64,000 nt of DNA from Chrysogorgia sp. JL179-B06 (lineage: Eukaryota; Cnidaria; Anthozoa; Scleralcyonacea; Chrysogorgiidae): positions 669,001-733,000 of the forward strand of contig JAYKKM010000042.1 in the NCBI GenBank assembly GCA_035772405.1, read 5' to 3'. This document shows, piece after piece, positions 1 to 7,484 of this stretch (position 1 is the first letter of the stretch; each line of letters starts with the position of its first letter). The position numbers were made by a program, and so were the translations under genes. Below the pieces are notes generated by a model. It did no database searches, was not told the origin of the DNA, and saw only the letters and a program-made list of their open reading frames with translations.

Positions 1-566
1 CTAAAGTTATTCACTGGGTAGTTCAACACGTTTTCCGTTGGATAACCATCCCAAAGTCCCCAGTGGTTCTTACGACCTTTTGATAGTGGTTGGATAGTTC
101 CACCAGAGAGCCATATTTTTGGAAACTTGTCGTCGTGACTAGACTTGTTGTTGTGTAACCAAACCCACATACTCTTGTCGTTTTTGAAGGTATCACTAGT
201 TATGTTCGTGCTTATGATGTCGTTGTTTCTAAAATATATGTCAACGCCATTAACCTCACCGTCTTGTGAGACAGTTGGATCGAACTCGAACTTGTTCAGA
301 GTGATGTGAGGGTATTTTTTGACTAGATTCAGCTTAGCTACGCGTATGGCATTAGCTATCTCTTCCTGGTCAGGTATCATTGGTTTGTTTATCGTTAGAT
401 ACTTAGTATACTCCGGATTACTCTTAAACCTACTCGAGTCTATCGAAACGTCACCAATATTAGTTTTCGTCACGAAGAATATATGCATATGCATATTGTC
501 GTCAACGTCAAGAAAAAACCTATTCTTGTCAGCATAAGGATACTTTATTTTGAACGCATCCATCAT
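1..566 (-). CDS. Unidentified protein, partial, divergent from the rest of element 1
   Basis: Reading leftward from ATG at 566 (a second ATG follows at once) the frame stays open to the window edge, at least 188 codons. I do not recognise the product. It is polar, Asp/Asn/Lys-rich, starts with a Tyr/Phe-rich segment, and carries Trp-rich stretches near the edge (MWVWLHNNK, KIWLSGG, NHWGLWDGYP). No signal peptide or membrane segment is seen. Only 17 bases separate its start from the start of the right-pointing gene at 584, so both must share one compact promoter region. Codon use and base composition match the neighbouring element genes, which supports a real gene. The C-terminus lies outside the window. 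Confidence 0.6.
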   Translation of the reverse strand, partial: MMDAFKIKYPYADKNRFFLDVDDNMHMHIFFVTKTNIGDVSIDSSRFKSNPEYTKYLTINKPMIPDQEEIANAIRVAKLNLVKKYPHITLNKFEFDPTVSQDGEVNGVDIYFRNNDIISTNITSDTFKNDKSMWVWLHNNKSSHDDKFPKIWLSGGTIQPLSKGRKNHWGLWDGYPTENVLNYPVNNF

Positions 567-583
567 AACATACCGTACGTTAT

Positions 584-1228
584 ATGAGAGTGGTAGTATT
601 GATTAGTGGTTCAACGAAAACTGTAGACCTACCAGAGTCAACTCTAGCAACTAACTCAGACCCTTACATACTGGTGAAGAAGGCAACCATCTTTTGGGAC
701 TACGTTAACGTAACCACAGCTAACAGTAAGATAACTTATAACAGTAACAACCACGTTTTTAGTCCTGGGTACCACACCTTTAAAATGATCGCCGACGACT
801 TGAAAGAGTTAGGAGACGTCAAGCTAGTAGCTAACAGACATGACTCAACGTGTACGATAACAACTGATCAACAAATAGAACTGTTTAAATTTGGACAACT
901 CTTGGGATTTGACGAAAACACTACAATAGCAACCACAAAAACCAGTCCTAACGTTGTGAACGTTAACAGAGGACTGAAATACATACAAGTAACATCTAAT
1001 ATTGTGGACAGATCTAAGAACATAGTTAACGGTAGCAAAAGTGATTGTATCGCAATACTGCCAATAACTAGCACACAGACATTAAAGGGCTCTGCACAAC
1101 ATTTTGGTGTTGGGTCGAAAATCCTAATAAACAAAGGAGTCATCAACCAACTAGAATTTAAGATAACAGATCAGGATGATAACACTGTTAACGTTGGCGA
1201 GGTGCTGTTAGATTTACATATCATGTAG
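584..1228 (+). CDS. Putative minor capsid (penton-like) protein
   Basis: A 214-residue ORF with ATG at 584; an in-frame stop lies just upstream at 566-568. It is rich in beta-branched residues and Asn/Thr with alternating hydrophobic patterns typical of an all-beta fold. It has an LGF segment near residue 106, a block NVNRGLKYIQV around residues 125-135, and a C-terminal GEVLLDLHI strand. Single jelly-roll minor capsid proteins accompany the major capsid protein in Polinton-like elements, and the position beside integrase and capsid genes fits. I assign it from context and composition only; no catalytic motif is present. The stop codon overlaps the leader of the integrase gene that starts at 1234. 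Confidence 0.45.
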   Translation: MRVVVLISGSTKTVDLPESTLATNSDPYILVKKATIFWDYVNVTTANSKITYNSNNHVFSPGYHTFKMIADDLKELGDVKLVANRHDSTCTITTDQQIELFKFGQLLGFDENTTIATTKTSPNVVNVNRGLKYIQVTSNIVDRSKNIVNGSKSDCIAILPITSTQTLKGSAQHFGVGSKILINKGVINQLEFKITDQDDNTVNVGEVLLDLHIM

Positions 1229-1233
1229 TGTAT

Positions 1234-1884
1234 ATGAACATAGAGCAAGAACTAAGAGATATTTACTATAATCCATCAACTGGTTACCAATCTGCTGAGA
1301 GGCTGTACCAAAAGGCACAAGAAGATGGATTAAGTGTTAGTAGGGTAAAGATAAAGGACTGGCTAAAATCCCAAGACACATACACTAGGTACAAACCAGT
1401 TGTTAAGAAACATAAGTTTAGACAAACATTTGTTGACTATCTGGGTGAGCAGATACAGATGGACTTGGTCGACATGGGTAAGTACAAGCACAAGAACAAC
1501 GGGTACTACTGGATACTAACAGCCACTGAGATCCTTAGTAGGTATGCTTTCGCAATACCTGTCTATAGGAAAGACACGAAAAACATGACTAAGGCTGTCA
1601 CAGAGTTGCTAGAGAAGGCTAAGGCTAGAATTGGTGAGTATCCAAAGCTGGTTCAGTTTGACGATGGTAAGGAATTCTACAACGTTGGTGTGAAGGATCT
1701 ATTGGATAAACACAACGTGAAGTACTTCAGCACGAACTCTGATAAAAAGGCAGCTGTCGTGGAAAGGTTTAACAGAACACTCAAGACGTCTATGTGGAAG
1801 TACTTCTACAGTAAAGGAACGTACAAGTGGATTGACATTCTAGACCAGCTTGTTGAGACAATACCAAACATAGTACTATTTTAA
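1234..1884 (+). pseudogene. Integrase, N-terminal and catalytic half (broken by a frameshift)
   Basis: Retrovirus-type DDE integrase of the Polinton kind, which joins element ends to host DNA. ATG at 1234 is chosen; an alternative GTG at 1228 is unlikely in a eukaryote. Residues 1-60 form a helical N-terminal region without an obvious HHCC zinc finger. The RNase H-like core follows, with probable catalytic residues D77 (in QMDLVD), D143 (in QFDDGKEF) and E177 (in VVERFNR). The frame ends at 1884 after residue 216, in the middle of the region that normally leads to the C-terminal domains. The next part continues in another frame, so a single-base indel around 1865-1884 splits the gene. As it stands it would give a truncated protein lacking the chromodomain. 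Confidence 0.85.
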
Positions 1885-2312
1885 TGAAACCTAAAGACGT
1901 TAGTAAGAAAAACGAAAACGAAGTATGGACGACATTGTTTGGACACCATTTCGGTGACTACCCACTACCAAAGTTTAAAGTAGGTGAGACTGTCAGGATA
2001 TCAAAGTACAAGAGCATGTTCACGAAAGGGTATGAGGCTAACTTCACTGAGGAGCTATTCAAAGTGTCAAAGGTTATGCGTGGTGACCCTACCGTGTACG
2101 ATATAGAGGATCATGAAGGGGAACCTATCGTTGGTAAGTTCTACGAAGAAGAGTTGTCGGCCGTCGATAAAAGAGATGACGTTTACAAAGTTGAGAAGAT
2201 ATTGAAGAGAAAGAAGGTGGGAGGTAAGAAAATGGTCTTAGTCAAGTGGCTTGGCTATGACAGTAAACACAACTCGTGGATACCAGAGAGTGATATTCAA
2301 AATATCGAGTAG
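1884..2312 (+). pseudogene. Integrase, C-terminal half with chromodomain
   Basis: The 142-codon continuation of the integrase in a different reading frame. It opens with the MKPKDV segment that follows the catalytic core in chromodomain integrases. An SH3-like beta domain covers about residues 31-91 (FKVGETVRISKYK onward). A chromodomain covers about residues 100-142, with the aromatic-rich signature VLVKWLGYDSKHNSWIPE. Chromodomains bind modified histone tails and steer integration to certain chromatin. It overlaps the upstream half by one base and has no promoter motif of its own, so it is the downstream part of a frameshifted gene rather than a separate gene. It ends 6 bases before the next gene. 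Confidence 0.85.
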
Positions 2313-2318
2313 TATATA
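2310..2318 (+). promoter_or_regulatory. TAGTATATA motif before the membrane-protein gene
   Basis: TAGTATATA lies directly against the ATG at 2319. Close variants occur before most right-pointing genes of element 1, which suggests a shared late-type promoter or initiator of the element. Confidence 0.45.
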
Positions 2319-3665
2319 ATGGCTGAAGGAGGATTTGATGATATCGAAATGAAAAATCTTGAAGAGATTGAGGAGCGTAAATACCAGAAGTTAGAAGAAG
2401 AGCTGAACATGCTCAATGAAATAATCGCAGAAGACAAGACAGGATAAGAATATAGTAGTATACGTGACAGAATCACTAGGGTGAAATTCGAACTAGAGAG
2501 TAGAGACATAGCACGCAGAGTACAAGACAGATACGCGGAGACATCATTCACAGGTAATGATGATGGTAAGACAGTAACAATAACTGGAGAGGATAAAGGG
2601 AGTGTCACGTCTGATGGTATCCCAAACCCAAAGTACGATAAAAGGTCATACAATACGTCAGTAACAAGAGATAGAAAGAAGTTTCTATTGGACCATCTTA
2701 GTGTCAAAATTAATGTTGGGGATGGAAAAGCCTCGAAGAGTGTGATAGAAAATATGAAAGTACTATTTGGTCCCAAAGGTCCTATAGGGTTAGAGTTTGA
2801 GGGAAAGAAAGTTATGGTGTCAAAAGGGAATTCTGTAGTGTACAGCTACGCTAAAGATTCACATAAAGATGTCGATAACTTTAAGAGTCTGTTAAGTAGA
2901 GCTGTTGAGGAGTACAGAGTCACTCTACCTGCGATGGTTGAGGAAATTAACGGCGACAACACAATCCCAGATAACGTATCAGAAGACATAGTATCTAACA
3001 CAAGCGAACAGATACAAGACATAGTCGAACAAAGAGTGGAGCAACTCGTAGAAACGTCGAAAGGTATCTTCGTTAGTGAACAAGAGATTAGGGAGTTCGC
3101 TGGCTCTCTCAACCCAAAAGGATCAACTGATGTTAAGACAGAGTCGCTAGATGCACTAGGCGACCAATATAGACTCATGTCTATCGTCGAGCCAGACCCT
3201 CTAAAAGAACAATTCTATAAGAGTGTTAGTGACACAGCTTACTTGAAAGCAGATAGCATCCGTATCGAGAACAACACGAGGCCAGAACACGACGAGGCAA
3301 TAGGTGTGTTAAAAGACGAGGTTGAGGGTAATGATCTAAATAGACTCGATAGGTTTAAAAAATGGGCAAGGGAAAACTTAGTTGGAATAAGTGCTATATC
3401 AATCTCCATAGCCGGGATAATAACTACCATAGTAATATCTGCTAGGAGTGTTATCGTCAAAGGTGGTAAAGCACTTGGAAAACTAGGAAAAGCTATAGCT
3501 AATCTAGCCACAAAGGCTGGCCCTCTACTGGCTGGACTGCTAAACATGGTGGCGACTGCGTTAAAGTGGGGAGCTGCAGGCATATCTTGGTTAGCGTCTA
3601 ATTTGTGGATCCTAGCGATAGCACTAGCTTGGTTCGTCTACGATCAGTACAAACAGAGGAAATGA
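2319..3665 (+). pseudogene. Coiled-coil membrane protein of element 1, interrupted by one stop codon
   Basis: ATG at 2319 opens a frame that hits TAA at 2445-2447 after 42 codons, then continues in the same frame without another stop to 3665. The two parts are therefore one gene of about 448 codons with a single nonsense codon. The N-terminal part is highly charged (KNLEEIEERKYQKLEEEL) and likely coiled-coil. The middle is soluble and Asp/Ser-rich. The C-terminus has hydrophobic segments: about 25 residues starting NLVGISAISISIAG, and a final stretch of about 50 residues ending LWILAIALAWFVYDQYKQRK. The same tail occurs in the second element at 42934-43041, just upstream of the capsid gene. 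A capsid-associated or inner-membrane role is likely by position but unproven. An apparent start at GTG 2481 is only the first possible codon after the stop. Confidence 0.7.
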
Positions 3666-3674
3666 AACATGTGT

Positions 3675-3689
3675 TATAATATATAGTAT
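3675..3689 (+). promoter_or_regulatory. TATAGTAT motif at the capsid gene start
   Basis: TATAATATATAGTAT runs into the capsid ATG at 3688, so the core TATAGTAT (3682-3689) overlaps the start codon. It is the cleanest example of the repeated motif. Confidence 0.5.
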
Positions 3690-4926
3690 GAACACTAGTG
3701 AAAAAGAGTTGCTTCCTGGATATAGACGTCGTGAAATATCTTCTATCAAAGGCACACGGACCCGTCACGTTGTGACACTGAACCCTAACAAAGCCAATCC
3801 AGAGGAAGAGTTATACATTGATATCCCAAGGACAAAGGGTAACACCTGTTTGGTACCCTCCAGTTTCCATCTCCTATTCGACTTCAAAAGTGCGAACGCG
3901 AAATCATGGTTTCTTAATAACCTCTCGAGACTACTCTCTGAAAAACTGGTTATAAAATTAGCAGGTGAGACTGTGTACGACAACTGTGGTGAGAGTGTTA
4001 TCGGTACGTACAGAGATTTATGGAGATCTAAAACAGAGCGAACGGCTATGATCGAATACGGCCTAGCAAACGAGAACCTTCGAAAGTTAATCTCGAAGGA
4101 TGACAGCGGCGCGGCCAGTGGAAACGTGCAAAAAGTTAGCGACGGTCTGATGTTCTCTGTTCACGGCACCAAACAAAAGATTCAACTTGACAAGATTCTA
4201 GAAGATCATGGCTTATACGCACCGTATAACATGAACAATAATCTCAGGTACATAATCACACTCCCCAAAGCAACTGATATCATGGTGGCTCAATCCGGAT
4301 CAGCTGTAGCTGGATACACGTTGGAGAACCTTGAATTGGAGTACGAAACTATCGAGAGTCAAGAGATCGCTGATGAAGTATCATCTCTATACGCATCCTG
4401 TAGATCTCTATCATACGAGCACGTCACGCTAATGAAGACTGTGGAGTGGGATAAAGGAATCACACTCGTGAACGAAAATATTAACCTACCAAGAAAGTCA
4501 ATGAAAGCTATCGTTCTACTCTTCACAAATAAGACAAGAACTGACAGTGAGGAGTTCGTCTACCCAAACATAGAGTCAGTCAAACTCACTATTGAAGGCG
4601 TGCCAAACATGGTATACAGTCAAGGAATACCAAAACCAAGACTATGGGTAGAAGCGAAACGACTATTTGGACGAAAACTAGACTGTGACCAGCACATGAC
4701 TGTCCAAAAGTTTTACAAAGACGGTTTCGCTTTGGTTGTTGACCTTAGATCTATCGAAGATAACGCGAAAGTCGCCACTGGAAAAAAGATCGTGAAGACT
4801 CAGTCAGGAATACTGATGGAAATCATTAAAAAAGTCACAACAGCGAACGTCATGTGTAGAATATTCATACTCTCCGACGGACTCGTAAACCTTATCAACA
4901 ACGATCTACAATCAATCCAATACTAA
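3688..4926 (+). CDS. Putative major capsid protein (double jelly-roll type)
   Basis: Intact 412-residue ORF from ATG 3688, between the membrane protein and the packaging ATPase, as in Polinton/adintovirus-like elements. It is beta-rich with no signal peptide or enzyme motif. Segments conserved with the second copy at 41643-42881 include EELYIDIP (about residue 40), KSWFLNN, AGETVYDN (about 92-99), ENLRKLISKDDSGA (about 128-141), SLSYEHVTLMKT (about 246-257) and LPRKSMKAIVLLFTNK (about 275-290). By eye roughly two thirds of residues match that copy, so both were maintained before or until recently. Length is short for the double jelly-roll class but within its range. The fold is inferred from context; a structure prediction would settle it. 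Confidence 0.6.
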   Translation: MNTSEKELLPGYRRREISSIKGTRTRHVVTLNPNKANPEEELYIDIPRTKGNTCLVPSSFHLLFDFKSANAKSWFLNNLSRLLSEKLVIKLAGETVYDNCGESVIGTYRDLWRSKTERTAMIEYGLANENLRKLISKDDSGAASGNVQKVSDGLMFSVHGTKQKIQLDKILEDHGLYAPYNMNNNLRYIITLPKATDIMVAQSGSAVAGYTLENLELEYETIESQEIADEVSSLYASCRSLSYEHVTLMKTVEWDKGITLVNENINLPRKSMKAIVLLFTNKTRTDSEEFVYPNIESVKLTIEGVPNMVYSQGIPKPRLWVEAKRLFGRKLDCDQHMTVQKFYKDGFALVVDLRSIEDNAKVATGKKIVKTQSGILMEIIKKVTTANVMCRIFILSDGLVNLINNDLQSIQY

Positions 4927-4930
4927 AACA

Positions 4931-4938
4931 TATAGTAT
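4931..4938 (+). promoter_or_regulatory. TATAGTAT motif before the ATPase gene
   Basis: TATAGTAT in the 17-base gap between capsid stop and ATPase start, 5 bases before the ATG at 4944. Confidence 0.5.
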
Positions 4939-4943
4939 TCTAT

Positions 4944-5555
4944 ATGAAAACACCTTTTAACATGTTAATTGTTGGTATGACAGCCTGTGGTAAAACACAC
5001 TACCTACTGGATACGATAGAGAAAGAATACACGAACCACTTCGAATACATCATTCTTATATGCCCGACGTTCGAATGGAATAAGACGTACACAGAGTGGA
5101 AATATTTGAGAGACCCAAACTTTATCGCTATTCAGTGTGAGCAAGACAAGGTCAACGTATTTCTCAAATATGTGACTGGTATTTATAAAGGCACCAATTC
5201 ATTGATAATATTAGACGATTGTGCTGGTGGGCAGGACGTTAAAAACAGAACAAGCGAACTAGTGAAACTAGCCTTTAGTGCTAGACACTACAACCTATCC
5301 ACAATAGTAATAACACAACAACTAACCTCAATTAGTAAACCATATCGTGAGAACATCTCGAAGTTAGTAACATTCTACAACCCTAACAGAAACGACATGA
5401 AAATTATCGTAGACGATTATCTCAACGGAGTTGATAAAATGGAAATTCAGAAAATAATAAAACAGTTGAAAGACAATGAGTACGCAAGATTGGAGATACT
5501 TCTAAGACATCCATACTCATACGAAATAGTTATTCCGCAAAAACAAAACATATAG
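4944..5555 (+). CDS. A32-like DNA-packaging ATPase (FtsK/HerA superfamily)
   Basis: Intact 203-residue P-loop ATPase that would pump DNA into preformed capsids. Walker A is GMTACGKT at residues 11-18. Walker B is SLIILDD with the acidic pair at 91-92. A downstream ITQQL segment (about 123-127) fits the polar sensor motif of packaging ATPases. The start follows a TATAGTAT motif. A full homologue sits at 41028-41627 with the same neighbours, capsid gene upstream and p4 downstream, so the three genes form a conserved module. Length is typical of minimal Polinton-type ATPases. The Walker A has Cys before Gly-Lys instead of the more usual Gly or Ser; both copies share this. Confidence 0.85.
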   Translation: MKTPFNMLIVGMTACGKTHYLLDTIEKEYTNHFEYIILICPTFEWNKTYTEWKYLRDPNFIAIQCEQDKVNVFLKYVTGIYKGTNSLIILDDCAGGQDVKNRTSELVKLAFSARHYNLSTIVITQQLTSISKPYRENISKLVTFYNPNRNDMKIIVDDYLNGVDKMEIQKIIKQLKDNEYARLEILLRHPYSYEIVIPQKQNI

Positions 5556-5565
5556 TATAGTATAG
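5551..5565 (+). promoter_or_regulatory. Doubled TATAGTATAG motif before the p4 gene
   Basis: TATAGTATAGTATAG fills the gap between the ATPase stop and the ATG at 5569. It is an overlapping double version of the motif seen before the other genes. Confidence 0.5.
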
Positions 5566-5568
5566 GAC

Positions 5569-6117
5569 ATGCCAAAACGTAAGACAAAAAATCTTGAGAC
5601 AATTGACGAACTCATTGAAGATATTCAAGAAGCAGAACAGGAAGTGATCGACGAACCACAAATCGACACATCACAAGTTGACGACACTCCACAAACTGAC
5701 GTAGACAAGAAACGAAACGAACTACGAAGACTCTCAGAGGACGGTGAGATAGACAAATCCATCGCTTATCTCAAAAAGGCTTCAGATAAAGTTATCAACA
5801 AGATCTACGAAGAATGGGAGGTAAAAAGAATGGAGAAAGCGAACGTGTTTCTCTGCGACCTTTTAATAAGCAAGTTCGCCCACGCGTTAGGAGGGTTCAA
5901 CGCTATCGAATCACCTGAAAAGCTAGAAAAAGAGTTGATTACTGACCAGCTACTTAAAAGAGATGTAGAGAAGTTTATATCATACATATCCCCCTACCTC
6001 CCTTGTTTAGGGTTGTTATCAGGTGGACTGACAACTAGTAAACACGTATTTAGCCACATGGCTAGAGGGGAAATCCCCGAGGGGGAACCCCCGAATGAAG
6101 GAGACAGTTCTACCTAA
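5569..6117 (+). CDS. Conserved capsid-cassette protein p4, function unknown
   Basis: Intact 182-residue ORF directly after the ATPase. The start MPKRK is basic, followed by a long acidic segment (residues about 10-48), a helical middle rich in Lys/Glu (DKSIAYLKKASDKVINKIYEEW), and a more hydrophobic C-terminal part with YISPYLPCLGLLSGGLTTSKHVFSHM. The homologue at 40509-41003 keeps the same plan, including PYVPFLGLLSGGITTSKYV. The conserved hydrophobic patch near the end could be a membrane-contact or assembly helix. I do not recognise a named family. Its fixed position after capsid and ATPase points to a role in particle assembly or packaging (inference). Confidence 0.65.
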   Translation: MPKRKTKNLETIDELIEDIQEAEQEVIDEPQIDTSQVDDTPQTDVDKKRNELRRLSEDGEIDKSIAYLKKASDKVINKIYEEWEVKRMEKANVFLCDLLISKFAHALGGFNAIESPEKLEKELITDQLLKRDVEKFISYISPYLPCLGLLSGGLTTSKHVFSHMARGEIPEGEPPNEGDSST

Positions 6118-6150
6118 TTATAACAATTTACAAAACGACCTAAAGACATG

Positions 6151-6159
6151 AGTATATAC
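6151..6159 (+). promoter_or_regulatory. AGTATATAC motif before the last small ORF
   Basis: AGTATATAC lies 7 bases before ATG 6167. It is a palindromic-looking variant of the element's repeated start motif. Confidence 0.35.
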
Positions 6160-6166
6160 TAACTTA

Positions 6167-6385
6167 ATGAGAAGTGTAGAACGTCAGGAGTCAGTGGAAG
6201 AAAAGACAGCGAGACTCAACAAAGAGTTGTTATTTATCTACCAGATTAGAGAGCTCAAACGACAACTCTTCACTAAGAGTAATGTAGAACGTGAGGAACT
6301 AGACGAGAGGTTTAAACATACTGTACTCGGGAAAAGGATGATCAGTCACAACAGAGAGTTGCAGCTTCTATGTACTAATACTTGA
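6167..6385 (+). CDS. Small coiled-coil protein at the right end of element 1
   Basis: A 72-residue ORF from ATG 6167, after a variant of the element's start motif. It is very rich in Glu, Arg, Lys and Leu with heptad-like spacing (EEKTARLNKELLFIYQIREL), so probably a single coiled coil. I do not recognise a family. No counterpart is seen beyond p4 in the second cassette, where a minisatellite follows instead. It may be a real small gene of the element, and the motif before it supports that; length alone does not. Confidence 0.45.
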   Translation: MRSVERQESVEEKTARLNKELLFIYQIRELKRQLFTKSNVEREELDERFKHTVLGKRMISHNRELQLLCTNT

Positions 6386-6457
6386 AAAACTATTTCGGGA
6401 AACGCGTGTGATGGTTTTCGAGTATAATTTATTTTTGTTTCATTTAACAAATTTTAT

Positions 6458-7161
6458 TTAACGAAATTTATTTCGTATCGTTTTAGTAGTCTCGAAAGTG
6501 TGTGCTAACAGCGCAAATTTTTCAATTTTAGTTGCGAAGCACGAAAAATTGAAAAATGCGCTGGTAGCCCCACTTTCTATACTACTAGCAACATCTTTCG
6601 CGGCACGTAGTAAAGCTTCGGTGTGATAATTAAATGCCCTTGGACCAACTGGTATGGTAGAACAAAATGTCCCGAATGCTGATAACCCACAACCAATTGA
6701 CCTCATGGCATAGATTATTCTCCTATTAATTTCAAAACAATGACTAAGCTTTTCAGAAGTATAGAATGCTTTGACCATCCACACGCGCTACAGCAAAGCG
6801 AAAGACACGAGGCATACCCAATGCGCTTGGAATCATCTTCAACGAGCATCAACTGGAATTCAAAGCATTCCTTGCATGGTAACACTTTGAATATTGTTCC
6901 CAAAATCTCAAGGTTTACAAAACGGTAGCCACTCACTTCATTTTCACTTAATTCTGACATCTCCTGGTTACTTAAATTGATTTTACTTACTGATACCGAC
7001 ATTGAAGTGTCGAACGTGGTTTCTGCAGACTGTGTCGTTGGCACATTTTCTCCACTCAATGTTGTCGACGCACTCTCGCTCGTTCGTGAACGCTTTCGGT
7101 TTGAATGCTGATTTCCGTAAAACTTTGTTTTTTTTGGATAGCCAGTACGTTGTTTAGGCAT
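6458..7161 (-). pseudogene. Mutator-like transposase, N-terminal part, frameshifted and truncated
   Basis: Starts at ATG 7161 with MPKQRTGYPKKTKFYGNQ, the basic N-terminus I know from the Mutator-like transposase-domain proteins common in invertebrates. A Ser/Thr-rich stretch follows, then FVNLEILGTIFKVLPCKECFEF and the CxxC-type segment CCSACGW. Around 6770 the frame shifts, and the continuation FYTSEKLSHCFEINRRIIYAMRSIGCG, typical of the same family, runs to a stop at 6458. The catalytic domain is missing. About 234 codons are left in total. It lies between the end of element 1 and the LINE. Family recognition is from memory of conserved blocks. Confidence 0.65.
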
Positions 7162-7484
7162 TTTAGATCAAGGTATCCGCAATTTAAACAATGATATTTC
7201 ACTATTGCTTTTTCGCACTGAATAAAAGATGGCGTACATACAAACCAACTGATTCCCATGTAGTTGAAGTGAGTATACTTCATGTAATATAAGTTAAATG
7301 GTTTTAAATAGTAATAGTTTAACGGCTTTATTGGGTACTCTACATTAAATAAACCTACACAACAGAAATTACATATAAAACATACGCTAAGTAGGTTACC
7401 CAAACGGGAAGAGCGCGAACGGGACTCAGGGACCCATGCGAGGCGCTCTCCCGTTGAAAATTAAAAGTAAATAAGAAAACTATA
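7162..7484 (-). other. LINE 3' untranslated region and flank
   Basis: Sequence downstream of the LINE coding region (minus strand), with an inverted pair GGGAGAGCGCC / GAGCGCGAACGGG around 7408-7454 that could fold. The exact LINE 3' end is not located. No gene is seen. Confidence 0.4.

Larger units (their letters stand above)
1..6457 (+). mobile_element. Polinton/adintovirus-like element 1, right portion
   Basis: A cluster of closely packed ORFs with virus-like content: chromodomain integrase, a capsid-like protein, a packaging ATPase and small helper ORFs. All but the leftmost gene point right, and intergenic gaps are about 3 to 50 bases. Integrase plus capsid plus A32-like ATPase is the hallmark of Polinton/Maverick and adintovirus-like elements. 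No protein-primed polymerase B, protease or terminal inverted repeat is visible, so the element continues left of the window and its exact right end (somewhere after 6385) is unresolved. Two genes are broken (integrase, membrane protein), while capsid, ATPase and p4 are intact. Family placement is inferred from gene content. Confidence 0.75.

Noticed and set aside
2481..3665. Separate gene starting at GTG 2481
   Set aside because: A non-ATG start is unlikely here and the frame is continuous with the ATG at 2319 apart from one TAA.
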